Shown: positions 35,491 to 44,670, counted from the stretch's first letter. The stretch is DNA of 64,000 nt from Fundidesulfovibrio magnetotacticus (GCF_013019105.1 NZ_BLTE01000010.1:62001-126000); one strand, 5' to 3'. Notes: a model not told the origin generated them from the letters alone. Numbers and translations are program-made.

Positions 35491-35904
35491 CTAAGGCGCG
35501 TTGCGCCCCTGGTAGCGCCCCTGGGCGTCGTAGCGGCGTCCGTCCTTGTCGATGCGCCCCTGGTAGCTGCCGTGGCTGTCGTAGAGGCGCTGGTTGCCCG
35601 AGGTGTCCGTCTCCACCCTGCCCTTGTAGCTGCCGTGGCTGTCGTAGAGGCGTCCGTCCGGGGATTGCCGCCCCTGGTAGCCGCCGTGGGCGTCGTAGCT
35701 GCGCGTTTCCCCGGAGGCGTTGGTCTCGGTGCGGCCCCGGTAGGAGCCGTGGCTGTCGTAGGCGCGGGAGCCGCCCTGCTGGTCGCGCCGGACCTGGCCC
35801 TGGTAGCGCCCCTGGGCGTCGTAGCGGCGTTCGGTGGTCTGCGCCCGGACGGCGGACGCGCCGAGGAAAAGCAGAAAAAGGAAGAGGGGAATGAGGGCCT
35901 TCAT
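35491..35904 (-). CDS. Secreted tandem-repeat protein
   Basis: A 137-residue protein with a clear signal peptide (MKALIPLFLFLLFLGASAVRA) and then six repeats of 17-22 residues built on YDxxGxYxGR, for example LYDSHGSYKGRV and RYDAQGRYQGR. Between repeats lie short Asp/Ser/Gly/Arg linkers such as ETDTSGNQR. The repeats recall beta-hairpin YD-like or calcium-independent cell-surface repeats, but I cannot assign a family. Expected in the periplasm or outside the cell. Monocistronic, 71 bp upstream of the methyltransferase stop. Confidence 0.75.
   Translation of the reverse strand: MKALIPLFLFLLFLGASAVRAQTTERRYDAQGRYQGQVRRDQQGGSRAYDSHGSYRGRTETNASGETRSYDAHGGYQGRQSPDGRLYDSHGSYKGRVETDTSGNQRLYDSHGSYQGRIDKDGRRYDAQGRYQGRNAP
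35497..35835. repeat. Tandem DNA repeats inside the secreted repeat gene
   Basis: The repeats are conserved at DNA level as well: the string CCGTGGCTGTCGTAG occurs three times (near 35569, 35633 and 35746), and CCCTGGGCGTCGTAGCGGCG occurs at both ends. Unit lengths are 51 or 63 bases. Such arrays can gain or lose units by slippage or recombination. Confidence 0.8.
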
Positions 35905-35974
35905 GGGAACCTCCGGAGATCGCGGATGTTCCCTCATGCCACAGGGCGGGAGAAAGAGGAAGGATCGGCCTGGA

Positions 35975-36661
35975 TCAGCGATACAATCGCATGAATTTGC
36001 GGGGCTTTTCGTAGCCGGGGGCGAGGTCCGAGAGCATCTGGATGTTCCAGCGGTCCTTGAAGAAGTCCCGGACGTATTCGAGAAGGTGCATCGCGCCGCC
36101 ATGCAGGTAGGCCTCGGGGTAGAAGCGGCGCATGGTCTCCATGTCGGAGCCCAGCTCCTTGCGGACGTAGTAGGACTTCTGCACCGAGAGCACCAGCTCC
36201 TTGTCGGAGAGACGCTCGTAGAAGGCGAGCGTCCGCTCCACCAACCCTGCGCGCACGAAGGTCTTGCCCATGAACTCCACGAGCATGGCCATGTCGAAGG
36301 TGCGGCCTTGCAGGCAGTTGCCGGGGCTTTCGATGTCGCAGGCGAGAAAGTTCACAGTGTTTTGGCCGAAGGCGTCGCGCAGAAGGCATGCGCCCTGGAG
36401 CACATTCGCCTCACGATCCACGGCCAGCACGCTCGCCGCCCCCCTGCGGGCGGCCTCGAAGGCGAAGAACCCGAAGTTGCATCCGAGATCCACCACGTGC
36501 TTGCCCTGGAAATCCACCTTGCGGAAGGCTTCGAGCCCCTGGAAGTCCAGATCCTCGACCCCCTGGATGAGGGGCGTGTAGTGCTCGTCGTAGATGGTGC
36601 GGTAGACGTGTTCCCGGCCGATGCCGGACACGAGCTGGCGCAACCGCTCAAAGCGGGGCAT
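35975..36661 (-). CDS. Class I SAM-dependent methyltransferase
   Basis: A 228-residue protein with SAM motif I HVVDLGCNFGFFAFEAARRGA (about 60-80), then VLAVDREANV (motif II acidic residue) and a CDIESPGN acidic loop. The N terminus IGREHVYRTIYDEHYTPLIQGVEDL resembles bacterial small-molecule or tRNA-type methyltransferases, but the substrate is unknown. AAGGAG sits before the ATG at 36661. Monocistronic. Confidence 0.8.
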   Translation of the reverse strand: MPRFERLRQLVSGIGREHVYRTIYDEHYTPLIQGVEDLDFQGLEAFRKVDFQGKHVVDLGCNFGFFAFEAARRGAASVLAVDREANVLQGACLLRDAFGQNTVNFLACDIESPGNCLQGRTFDMAMLVEFMGKTFVRAGLVERTLAFYERLSDKELVLSVQKSYYVRKELGSDMETMRRFYPEAYLHGGAMHLLEYVRDFFKDRWNIQMLSDLAPGYEKPRKFMRLYR

Positions 36662-36920
36662 GGGGACTCCTTGGCGTGGCGTGACCCAGCGCCGATACAG
36701 ACTTTTTCCGGGAAATGCAAACGCAGAGCACATGTGAGGCGCCATACCGCCGACAACGCAGGCATTTCCTCCATGTCGGCAGCCCCGCGCGAAGCGCCGC
36801 TTGGAACCGGGCGGTTGTTTCGCCCGTCAACGGCTCTCGCGCTTCCGATCAGGGAGGCATCCGACAAGGCGCGCAAGCGCCATCCGATGGAACGGCTCCG
36901 TGCCCCGGGGAGGCGGGAGT

Positions 36921-38768
36921 TCAGGCGGGGCGGGAGCGGGCCTTTCGCAGCGCCGCCAGGGCCTCGCCCACGCTCTGGGCCTTGGCCGGGCCGAAGCCGT
37001 CCAGGCCCATGAGGTCCTGTTCGGTGGCGGCCAGGAGGCGCTCCAGATCGCCGAAGCGGTCCCAGAGGAGTTTCGCCGTTTTGGGGCCGACGCCCGGCAG
37101 GCCCAGCACCTCGCTGTGCAGTCCCGCCTTTTTGCGGGCCTGGCGCTGGCGCCCGATGACGTAGCGGTGGGCCTCGTCGCGCAGCTTTTGCAGGAAGAGC
37201 AGTTCCCTCGATCCGGGGCGCAGACCCACGGGGTTCTTGCGCCCGGGCCGGAAGATCTGGTCCTCCTGGGCGTTCTTGGCGCGGCCGGACTTGGCGATGG
37301 AGGCCAGCTCCCACAGGCGCGGCAGACCGGCCTGGGCCATGGCCCGCTCCACGGCCGCCAGCTGCCCCCTGCCGCCGTCCACCAGCACGAGGTCCGGCCA
37401 GGGCTCGCCCAGCCCGATGCGCCGGGCCACCCAGGAGGAGAGCGCGGCGTAGTCGTCCCCCGTGCCCTCCAGCTCCGGAAAGGCGAAAAGCCTGTAGTCG
37501 TCCTTGGCGAAGCGCCCCTCCTCGAAGACCACCATGCCCACGCGCATGCCCTTGCCGCCCAGGTGGGAGGCGTCCACGGTCTCGATGCGCCGGGCCTCGC
37601 GTCCGAGTCCCAGCCTGCGGCCCAGGAGCGCGGGAACGCCCTCGCCCTCCCCGTCCTGCACGCGGGCTTCGCTCAGGGCGCGCGATGCGTTGGCCGAGGC
37701 GATCTCCAGCAGGCGTTCCTCGGCCTCGTTGCGCGCTCCGTCCAGCACACAGCGCGCCTCCCGGCGCTCCGTGAGCACCTCGGCCGCCAGGGACAGGCCC
37801 GCTGCGCCCAGGGCCTCCAGGGCGCGGCGCGAAAGGAGCACCCGGCCCGGCACGAAGCTCTCGGGGCGGTAGAACTGGGCCAGGAAGCTCGGCAGGATAT
37901 CGGGGAGCGCGGCCTCGTCCACGTCGGTCCAGTGGAAGCTGGCGCGGTCCAGGAGCCTGCCCTGGCGCACGAAGAGCACGCACAGGCCCAGGCCCGAAGG
38001 CGCGGTGAACACGTCCACGGCGTCCAGGTCGGCGTGGTTGGGCAAGACGGCGGCCTGGCCCTCGACGGTGGCGCGCATGGCGGCGGCCAGGTCGCGCAGG
38101 TCGGCGGCGCGCTCGAACTGGAGGGCCTCGGAGGCTTCGAGCATTTCGCGCTCCACGCGCTTGATCACCTCGGCCGAGCGCCCCGAGAGGAAGGCCTCCA
38201 CCCTGCGTACGAGCGCGGCGTACTCCTGGGGCGAGACGTTGCCAGCGCAGGGGGCCAGGCATTGGCCGATGTGGTGGTAGAGGCAGGGGCGCACGCGGTT
38301 TTTGAAGCTGGCGTCGCGGCATTTGCGCAGGGGGAAGAGCTTGCCCAGCTCCTTCCAGGTGCGGCGGGCGGCCCCGGCGGAGGTGAAGGGGCCGAAATAG
38401 GCCGAGCCGTCGCGCACCACGCGGCGGGTGAAGGCGATCTTGGGGAACTCCTGGGTCTTGTCGAGCTTGAAGAGGATGTGGCTTTTGTCGTCGCGCAGCA
38501 CCACGTTGTAGCGGGGACGGTGCTTCTTGATGAGGCTGGCCTCCAGGAGCAGGGCCTCCTTCTCCGTGGCCGTGACGAGCACGTCCACCCCGGCCACGCG
38601 CGCCACCATGGCCCGGGTGCGGGGATGGGGCACGTCGGCGCGGAAATAGGAGGAAAGCCGCGAGCGCAGGTTCACGGCCTTGCCCACGTAGAGCACCTTG
38701 CCCTGGGCGTTCTTCATGAGATAGACGCCCGGGTCCTGCGGGAAATCCCTGGGGACGAACTCGAACAT
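36921..38768 (-). CDS. uvrC: Excinuclease ABC subunit C
   Basis: A 615-residue dual-incision nuclease of nucleotide excision repair. It has an N-terminal GIY-YIG domain (GVYLMKNAQGKVLYVGKAVNLR), a Cys-rich stretch (CRDAS, CLYHHIGQCLAPC), a UVR motif (LQFERAADLRDL), an RNase-H-like nuclease half (IETVDASHLGGKGMRVG, DLVLVDGGRGQL) and C-terminal helix-hairpin-helix repeats (LPGVGPKTAKLL, LDGFGPAKAQ). No SD motif is seen before the ATG, although the N terminus is exactly that of the family. Confidence 0.96.
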   Translation of the reverse strand: MFEFVPRDFPQDPGVYLMKNAQGKVLYVGKAVNLRSRLSSYFRADVPHPRTRAMVARVAGVDVLVTATEKEALLLEASLIKKHRPRYNVVLRDDKSHILFKLDKTQEFPKIAFTRRVVRDGSAYFGPFTSAGAARRTWKELGKLFPLRKCRDASFKNRVRPCLYHHIGQCLAPCAGNVSPQEYAALVRRVEAFLSGRSAEVIKRVEREMLEASEALQFERAADLRDLAAAMRATVEGQAAVLPNHADLDAVDVFTAPSGLGLCVLFVRQGRLLDRASFHWTDVDEAALPDILPSFLAQFYRPESFVPGRVLLSRRALEALGAAGLSLAAEVLTERREARCVLDGARNEAEERLLEIASANASRALSEARVQDGEGEGVPALLGRRLGLGREARRIETVDASHLGGKGMRVGMVVFEEGRFAKDDYRLFAFPELEGTGDDYAALSSWVARRIGLGEPWPDLVLVDGGRGQLAAVERAMAQAGLPRLWELASIAKSGRAKNAQEDQIFRPGRKNPVGLRPGSRELLFLQKLRDEAHRYVIGRQRQARKKAGLHSEVLGLPGVGPKTAKLLWDRFGDLERLLAATEQDLMGLDGFGPAKAQSVGEALAALRKARSRPA

Positions 38769-38910
38769 GGTGCGATTGTGCCCGCAAGAGCGGCAGGCTT
38801 CAAGCCCCGCGGAATTTTCGCGCGTGAGCCTTGGCCGGAATCCTTCCTGCCGCTTGCCCTCGGGCCATCTTCCGTGTACGGGAATTGGACTCTTTCAAAC
38901 GAAATCAAGA

Positions 38911-39366
38911 ATGAAAAAGCGTATTTCCGTCATCGGTGCGGGCGAATGCGGCCCGGATGTCGAGGCCGTGGCCCATCGCCTCGGCACGCTCATCGCCCAG
39001 AACGGGTTCGACCTGCTCTGCGGCGGGCGCATGGGCGTGCAGCGCGCCGCCTGTCGCGGGGCCAAGGAGGCCGGAGGCTTCACCATCGGGTTGCTGCCCG
39101 GGCTCGATTTCACCCAGGCCAACGAGTTCGTGGACGTTCCCGTGGTCACGGGCCTGGGGCACATGCGCAACTTCCTGGTGGTGAAGAACGGCGCGGCTGC
39201 GGTGGCCGTGGAGGGCGGCGCGGGCACGCTCTCCGAGATCGGCCTGGCCATGAAATCCGGGATTCCCGTGGTGGCCATCGGGCGCTGGTCCGGCGTGGAC
39301 GGCGTGCGCGCGGCGCGCGACGCCGACGAGGCCATGGACATCGTGCTCTCCCTGGTGGGCCGCTGA
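38911..39366 (+). CDS. TIGR00725-type LOG-like Rossmann protein
   Basis: A 151-residue protein related to LOG enzymes but shorter. It shows ISVIGAGECGPDVEAVAHRLG, LLCGGRMGVQRAACRGAKEAGG (nucleotide-phosphate loop), TGLGHMRNFLVV and VEGGAGTLSEIGLA, where GGxGT matches LOG but PGG is replaced by EGG. Function unknown. The ATG of the HIT gene overlaps its stop (TGATG), so it opens a three-gene operon. Third LOG-type protein in this window. Confidence 0.8.
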   Translation: MKKRISVIGAGECGPDVEAVAHRLGTLIAQNGFDLLCGGRMGVQRAACRGAKEAGGFTIGLLPGLDFTQANEFVDVPVVTGLGHMRNFLVVKNGAAAVAVEGGAGTLSEIGLAMKSGIPVVAIGRWSGVDGVRAARDADEAMDIVLSLVGR

Positions 39367-39866
39367 TGGATGTGCTCTGGGCGCCCTGGCGGATGGACTA
39401 CATCCTCGGCCCCAAGCCCGATTCCTGCGTCTTCTGCGTGCCGGAACACGCCGGGGAGGACCGCGAGCGCCTCATCCTGGGCCGGGCCGCCACCTGCTAC
39501 GCCCTCATGAACAAGTTTCCCTACAACTCGGGGCACATCATGATCTGCCCCTACCGCCACGTGAGCTGTCCCACGGAACTCACGGCCGAGGAGTCCTCGG
39601 AGTGCATGGCGGCCCTCACGGCCACGGTGGCCATCCTCAAGGAGGCCTTCAGGCCCCACGGCATCAACGCCGGGCTCAACCTGGGCGAGGCCGCCGGGGC
39701 GGGCATCGCGGCGCACCTGCACTTCCAGATCGTGCCGCGCTGGAACGGCGACAATTCCTTCATGGCCGTGTTCGGCCAGACCCACGTGATCCCCGAGCTT
39801 CTGCTCGACACCTACGACAGGATCAGGCCGCGTTTCGCGAACGCCGGTCCATTTCGCAACATCTGA
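39366..39866 (+). CDS. HIT-family nucleotide hydrolase/phosphorylase
   Basis: A 166-residue HIT protein. The histidine triad reads AAHLHFQIVPRW (HxHxQ variant), after CVFC near the N terminus, which binds zinc in the Ap4A-phosphorylase-like branch. Further motifs are MNKFPYNSGHIMICPYRH and NAGLNLGEAAGAG. The Q in place of the third His suggests nucleotidyltransferase or phosphorylase activity on dinucleoside polyphosphates rather than plain hydrolysis. Overlaps the preceding stop by one base. Confidence 0.9.
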   Translation: MDVLWAPWRMDYILGPKPDSCVFCVPEHAGEDRERLILGRAATCYALMNKFPYNSGHIMICPYRHVSCPTELTAEESSECMAALTATVAILKEAFRPHGINAGLNLGEAAGAGIAAHLHFQIVPRWNGDNSFMAVFGQTHVIPELLLDTYDRIRPRFANAGPFRNI

Positions 39867-39880
39867 CGAGGGAGGAGGCT

Positions 39881-40258
39881 ATGCGTTTCATCAAGTTCGT
39901 GCTGCTGGTGGTGTTCTTCCTGTTCTTCATGGTGTTCTTCATCCAGAACCAGGCCCAGCTGGCCACGGCCCTGGAGCTGAAGTTCAGCCTGTTCACCCTG
40001 AACTGGCAGGCGCAGCCGCTGCCCTTCTACCTCGTGGTGCTCATCTTCTTCGTGCTGGGCGCGCTGTTCAGCACCATCTTCTTCGTGATCGACCGCATCC
40101 GCGTCGGATCGGTGTGCAGCTCCGCCCAGTCCAAGGCCAAGAGCCTCCAGGCCGAGCTGGACTCCCTCAAGGCCAAGCAGAGCCTCGCCTCCCCGGCTCC
40201 CGCCCCGGTCGTCACCCCGGCCCCCGAAGCCGAGACCAAGACCGAGAGCAAGGCCTAA
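39881..40258 (+). CDS. LapA-domain (DUF1049) small membrane protein
   Basis: A 125-residue inner-membrane protein with two membrane segments (about 4-22 and 44-72) separated by FIQNQAQLATALELKFSLFTL, the LapA pattern. A coiled segment (KAKSLQAELDSLKAKQ) and a Pro/Ala-rich tail follow on the cytoplasmic side. LapA proteins in other bacteria are tied to lipopolysaccharide assembly. GGAGGAGG precedes the ATG. Last gene of the LOG-like/HIT operon and followed by a terminator. Confidence 0.8.
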   Translation: MRFIKFVLLVVFFLFFMVFFIQNQAQLATALELKFSLFTLNWQAQPLPFYLVVLIFFVLGALFSTIFFVIDRIRVGSVCSSAQSKAKSLQAELDSLKAKQSLASPAPAPVVTPAPEAETKTESKA

Positions 40259-40280
40259 CGCCGCCGGCTCCCACGGATTC

Positions 40281-40324
40281 AAGCGGCCGGGCGCTTCCTG
40301 CGTCCGGCCGCTTTCGTGCCTTTT
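40281..40324 (+). terminator. Intrinsic terminator after the LapA-like gene
   Basis: AAGCGGCCGG pairs with CCGGCCGCTT around a small inner stem and loop, followed by TCGTGCCTTTT. It closes the three-gene operon before mutS. Confidence 0.7.
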
Positions 40325-40329
40325 CCGGG

Positions 40330-40359
40330 TTGACGCGACGAAATTGCCAAGGATAGAAG
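40330..40359 (+). promoter_or_regulatory. Possible mutS promoter
   Basis: TTGACG (40330-40335) is followed, after 18 bases, by TAGAAG (40354-40359). It lies just after the upstream terminator and about 45 bases before the mutS ATG, which has no Shine-Dalgarno sequence. The -10 is weak. Confidence 0.4.
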
Positions 40360-40411
40360 ACTTGGGCGACCTCAACCTGTCAATTCACAAAATCGTAAAA
40401 CGCACCACGCC

Positions 40412-43093
40412 ATGAGCACCCCCCGGCTCACCCCCATGCTCGAACAGTACCTGTCCTTCAAGGGCGAGTACCCTGACTGTCTGCTCATGTACCGCATGGG
40501 AGACTTCTACGAGCTTTTCTTCGAGGACGCCGAGGTGGCCGCCCGGGAGCTCCAGATCGCGCTCACCTCGCGCGACAAGAACTCCGACTCCCCCGTGCCC
40601 ATGTGCGGCGTGCCCCACCACGCCTTCAACGCCTACGCCAGCCAGCTCACGGAAAAGGGCTACAAGGTGGCCGTGTGCGACCAGGTGGAGGACCCGCGCT
40701 TCGCCAAGGGGCTCGTCAAGCGCGAGGTCACCAAGGTGCTCACGCCCGGCACCGTCCTGGACGATGCAAGCCTCCAGGCCAAGGAGAGCAGCTTCCTGGC
40801 CGCCCTCTTCTGGGACGCCGACGAGCGCGCCGGCGGCCTGGCCTGGCTCGAATTCTCCACCGGCGAATGGGAGGGCCTGCACGCGCGCGACGAGGCCCAG
40901 CTCTGGCAATGGGTGGAAAAGCTCCAGCCCCGCGAGCTGCTCCTGCCCGACATGAAAACACCGCCCAGGCATCTGCCGGAACTGGGCATCCAGATCGCCA
41001 ACCTGCCGCTCAAGCCCCATTTCCACCTGGCCACGGCCACGGAGCGCATCGTCAAGACCTTGCGCGTGGGCGGGCTCGAAGTGCTCGACGTGGCGGACAA
41101 GCCCCAGCTCGTGCGCGCCATGGGGGCCATCCTGGCCTACCTGGAGCGCACCCAGAAGCAGACGCCAGCCCACATCGCCTCCTTCCGCCCCCTGAACCTC
41201 TCCAAGCACATGCTCCTGGACGAGGTGACCGAGCGCAATCTCGAAATTTTCCGCAGGCTCGACGGCCGCAAAGGGCCTGGTGCCCTTTGGAACGTGCTGG
41301 ACCGCACCGTCACCCCCATGGGCGGCAGGCTCCTGGAAAACCGCCTGCGCAAACCCTGGGTGGATTTGGAGACCATCACCGCCAACCAGGAGGCCGTGCG
41401 CTTCTTCTTCAAGGAGGACGCCCCCCGCGAGGCCCTGCGCCGCGCCCTGGACGACGTCTACGACCTGGAGCGCCTGACCACGCGCATCCTCCTGGGCCGC
41501 GCCGCGCCCAGGGACTACCTCGCCCTGCGCCACACCCTGGCCGCCCTGCCGCGCGTGCTTGCCCCCTTCGCCGAGGATGGTCCCGAGGACGCGCGCTTCC
41601 TCCAGGAGCGCCCCAAGGCCCTGGGCGACCAGTTGGGCGCCTGGGACCCTCTGGACGACGTGCGCGAACTCCTGGAACGCGCCCTGGCCGACAATCCGCC
41701 CCCGGCCATCACCGAGGGAGGCCTCTTCCGCCAGGGCTACGACCCGCGCCTGGACGAGCTGATGGAACTCACCGAGCACGGCGAGGCCCGCCTCAAGGAG
41801 CTTCTGGAGCGCGAACAGGCAGAACACGGGCTGCCCAAGCTCAAACTCGGCTACAACCGCGTCTTCGGCTACTATTTCGAGCTCTCGCGCGCCGCCGGAC
41901 AGGCCCCGCCCCACTTCGAGCGCCGCCAGACCCTGGCCAACGCCGAGCGCTACCTCACCCCGGACCTCAAGGACCTGGAGGACAAGCTCCTCTCGGCCAG
42001 CGACCGCCGCAAGGACCTGGAACTTGCCCTCTTCCACGAGCTGCGCGAGGAGGTCTGCCGCGCCGGGGCGCGCTTCAAGCGCATGGGCCAGGCCCTGGCC
42101 GTGCTGGACTGCTGGCAGGGCCTGGCGGACGCCGCCCGCGCCAACGAATGGACCCGCCCCATCCTGCACCAGGGCATGGACATCGTGGTGCAGGCCGGAC
42201 GCCACCCGGCGGTGGAGGCCGTGCAGGGCTCGGCCAACTACATCCCTTCGGACCTGACCCTGGCCGGGGAGTCGCGGCTGCTGCTCATCACCGGCCCCAA
42301 CATGGCGGGCAAGTCCACGGTGCTGCGCCAGACGGCCATCATGGCCATCATGGCCCAGATCGGCTCCTACGTGCCCGCGGCCAAGGCCTCCATCGGGCTC
42401 ACGGATCGCATCTTCTCCCGCGTGGGGGCCTCGGACAACCTGGCCCAGGGCCATTCCACCTTCATGGTGGAGATGATGGAGACCGCGCGCATCCTGCGCC
42501 AGGCCACGCGCCGCAGCCTGGTGATCCTGGACGAGATCGGCCGGGGCACCTCCACCTTCGACGGCCTGGCCCTGGCCTGGGCCGTGGTGGAGGAACTCTG
42601 CGGCCGGGGCCGCAAGCCCGATTCCCGCGAGCCCGGCGGCATCCGCACCCTCTTCGCCACCCACTATCACGAGCTGACGCAGCTGGAAGGCAAGCTTCCT
42701 GGCTTGCGAAACGTGAACATTGCGGTCAAGGAATGGCGAGGCGACATCATCTTCCTGCGCCGCCTGGTGCCCGGCCCCTCGGATCGCAGCTACGGCATCG
42801 AGGTGGCCCGGCTGGCGGGCGTGCCCGCCAGGGTGGTGGCGCGGGCCAAGGAACTTCTGGCCGGGCTGGAAAAGAAGGCGCGCGACTCGCGCGCTCCCCA
42901 GCCCGAGCAGGCCGCCTGCCAGAGCGTGCTGCCGGGCCTGGGCGCTCCCCGCGCGGAGGCCCCCAGGCCGGAGCATCCCCTGGTGGAAGAGCTTCTGAAC
43001 CTCAAACTGGACTCCCTCACTCCCCTGGACGCCCTGAACATCCTGGGCGAATGGCGCAGGCGGTGGGGCGGGGACACCCCCAAGACCTTCTAA
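40412..43093 (+). CDS. mutS: DNA mismatch repair protein MutS
   Basis: An 893-residue MutS that recognises mispairs. The mismatch-contacting Phe-x-Glu motif lies in GDFYELFFEDA near residue 32. The lever and clamp domains follow, and the ATPase shows Walker A GPNMAGKSTVLRQ, LVILDEIGRGTSTFDG (Walker B and D-loop) and TLFATHYHEL. The C terminus has the EHPLVEELLNLKLDSLTPLDAL tail. Length is typical. No SD motif precedes the ATG. Separated from lysA by 11 bases. Confidence 0.97.
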   Translation: MSTPRLTPMLEQYLSFKGEYPDCLLMYRMGDFYELFFEDAEVAARELQIALTSRDKNSDSPVPMCGVPHHAFNAYASQLTEKGYKVAVCDQVEDPRFAKGLVKREVTKVLTPGTVLDDASLQAKESSFLAALFWDADERAGGLAWLEFSTGEWEGLHARDEAQLWQWVEKLQPRELLLPDMKTPPRHLPELGIQIANLPLKPHFHLATATERIVKTLRVGGLEVLDVADKPQLVRAMGAILAYLERTQKQTPAHIASFRPLNLSKHMLLDEVTERNLEIFRRLDGRKGPGALWNVLDRTVTPMGGRLLENRLRKPWVDLETITANQEAVRFFFKEDAPREALRRALDDVYDLERLTTRILLGRAAPRDYLALRHTLAALPRVLAPFAEDGPEDARFLQERPKALGDQLGAWDPLDDVRELLERALADNPPPAITEGGLFRQGYDPRLDELMELTEHGEARLKELLEREQAEHGLPKLKLGYNRVFGYYFELSRAAGQAPPHFERRQTLANAERYLTPDLKDLEDKLLSASDRRKDLELALFHELREEVCRAGARFKRMGQALAVLDCWQGLADAARANEWTRPILHQGMDIVVQAGRHPAVEAVQGSANYIPSDLTLAGESRLLLITGPNMAGKSTVLRQTAIMAIMAQIGSYVPAAKASIGLTDRIFSRVGASDNLAQGHSTFMVEMMETARILRQATRRSLVILDEIGRGTSTFDGLALAWAVVEELCGRGRKPDSREPGGIRTLFATHYHELTQLEGKLPGLRNVNIAVKEWRGDIIFLRRLVPGPSDRSYGIEVARLAGVPARVVARAKELLAGLEKKARDSRAPQPEQAACQSVLPGLGAPRAEAPRPEHPLVEELLNLKLDSLTPLDALNILGEWRRRWGGDTPKTF

Positions 43094-43104
43094 GGAGACA
43101 GCGC

Positions 43105-44358
43105 ATGCATTTCTTCGAATACGTCGACGGCCAGCTCCACGCCGAGGGCGTTCCGGCCGCCGAGCTGGTCCGGCGCTTCGGCACGCCGCTCTACGTCTAT
43201 TCGGCGGCCACCCTGCGCCGCCACTTCGAGGCCTTCGACTCGGCCTTCGCGGGCCTGCCCCACATCACCTGCTACTCGGTGAAGGCCAACTCCAACCTGG
43301 GCCTGCTCAAGCTCCTGGGCCAGTGCGGCGCGGGCATGGACATCGTGTCCGGCGGCGAGCTGCACCGGGCGCTCACGGCGGGCATCCCCGCCTCGCGCAT
43401 CGTCTACTCGGGCGTGGGCAAGCGCGAGGCCGAGATCCGCCAGGCCCTGGAAGCCAACATCCTCATGTTCAACGTGGAGTCCATGGGCGAGCTGGAACGC
43501 CTCTCCTCCGTGGCCTCGGACATGGGCAAGACCGCGCGCATCAGCCTGCGCATCAACCCCGACGTGGACCCCAAGACCCACCCGTACATCTCCACGGGCA
43601 TGAAGAAGAACAAGTTCGGCCTGGACATCGAACAGTCCCTGGCCGCCTACTCCCGGGCCATGACGCTGCCCGGCATCGAGCCCGTGGGCATCGACTGCCA
43701 CATCGGCTCGCAGCTCACCACCCTGGAGCCTTTCATGGAGGCCCTGGACCGCATCATCCGCTTCTACGACCGCCTCAAGGGCATGGGCCTGCGCATCGAA
43801 TACCTCGATCTGGGCGGCGGCCTGGGCATCACCTACAACGAGGAGGAGCCCCCCCACCCGGCCGAGTTCGGCAAGGCCCTGGTGGGCGTGCTCAAGGACC
43901 ACCCCATGACCCTCATCCTGGAGCCCGGCCGCGTGATCGCCGGAAACTCCGGCATCCTGCTCACCGAGGTGGTCTACACCAAGAAGACCCCCTCCAAGGA
44001 TTTCGTCATCGTGGACGCCGCCATGAACGACCTGGTGCGCCCCTCGCTCTACGGCTCCTTCCACGCCATCAAGGAAGTGACGCCCAAGGGACGCCCCGTG
44101 CTCAACGTGGACGTGGTGGGCCCCATCTGCGAATCCGGCGACTTCCTCGCAAAGGACCGCGACCTACCCGCCGTGGAACAGGGCGAACTGCTGGCCGTGT
44201 TCTCGGCCGGGGCCTACGGCTTCACCATGTCCTCCAACTACAACTCCCGCACCCGCGCCGCCGAGGTGCTCGTGGACGGCGACAAGGCCACCCTGGTGCG
44301 CCGCCGCGAAACCTACGACGACCTTATCGCCCTGGAGAAGGACGCCCTGAACGGCTGA
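43105..44358 (+). CDS. lysA: Diaminopimelate decarboxylase
   Basis: A 417-residue PLP enzyme making L-lysine from meso-diaminopimelate. The PLP-binding Lys is in CYSVKANSNLGLL. Other motifs are DIVSGGELHRAL, HIGSQLT, DLGGGLGITY, EPGRVIAGNSG and CESGDFLAKDR, whose Cys is catalytic across the dimer. AAGGAGA lies before the ATG, 11 bases after the mutS stop, so it may share the mutS message. A strong terminator follows. Confidence 0.96.
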   Translation: MHFFEYVDGQLHAEGVPAAELVRRFGTPLYVYSAATLRRHFEAFDSAFAGLPHITCYSVKANSNLGLLKLLGQCGAGMDIVSGGELHRALTAGIPASRIVYSGVGKREAEIRQALEANILMFNVESMGELERLSSVASDMGKTARISLRINPDVDPKTHPYISTGMKKNKFGLDIEQSLAAYSRAMTLPGIEPVGIDCHIGSQLTTLEPFMEALDRIIRFYDRLKGMGLRIEYLDLGGGLGITYNEEEPPHPAEFGKALVGVLKDHPMTLILEPGRVIAGNSGILLTEVVYTKKTPSKDFVIVDAAMNDLVRPSLYGSFHAIKEVTPKGRPVLNVDVVGPICESGDFLAKDRDLPAVEQGELLAVFSAGAYGFTMSSNYNSRTRAAEVLVDGDKATLVRRRETYDDLIALEKDALNG

Positions 44359-44383
44359 GCAGCCCTCTGTCCCTGAATGATTG

Positions 44384-44421
44384 ACCGGCGCACGGGATGC
44401 CCTTCCGTGCGCCGGTTTTTT
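44384..44421 (+). terminator. Intrinsic terminator after lysA
   Basis: A perfect 12-bp stem (ACCGGCGCACGG with CCGTGCGCCGGT), 9-base loop, then six T at 44416-44421. A textbook Rho-independent terminator ending the mutS-lysA unit. Confidence 0.92.
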
Positions 44422-44670
44422 ATTGTCGGCTTTCCGATCGGATAGCGCGCACCGTGTATGCCTGCGGCGCGCTGAGCCTTCGCGCCACCCCGTGCCGGGC
44501 CATAGGGAATCCCCGTGGCCGATCCGTTCGTCATCCACGCCCTGTGCCGTCCGAAAGGGATTGGCGGCACGTCTCCAATATATCGAAATGCACTGCTCGT
44601 GCGTCTGAACTTGTTCGCCATTTGGCGTGTGTGGTATGCGATGTCCCATTCATCGACAGGGAGGGCCACC
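44422..44670 (+). other. Leader region of the alpha/beta hydrolase gene
   Basis: About 250 bases without a gene, less GC-rich than the surroundings. TTGTTC near 44611 and TATGCG near 44636 could form a promoter for the hydrolase at 44671. An in-frame ATG at 44641 is an alternative, poorer start. Nothing else seen. Confidence 0.4.

Noticed and set aside
35497-35835. A CRISPR array
   Set aside because: Repeats lie inside one open frame with a signal peptide, units follow codon register, and there are no unique spacers or cas genes.
38911-39366. Calling this gene a cytokinin-activating LOG enzyme
   Set aside because: It has VEGGAGTLSE in place of PGGxGTxxE and is shorter, fitting the TIGR00725-like group of unknown function better.
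36801-39866. A 1021-codon plus-strand frame ending in the HIT gene
   Set aside because: Most of it is antisense to uvrC with no protein motifs; the HIT protein starts at 39366 with its own overlap with the preceding gene.
40603-44358. A 1251-codon open frame that would fuse a long front part to lysA
   Set aside because: The front part is an out-of-frame shadow of mutS. mutS has all its motifs in its own frame, and lysA has its own ribosome binding site at 43095-43101.
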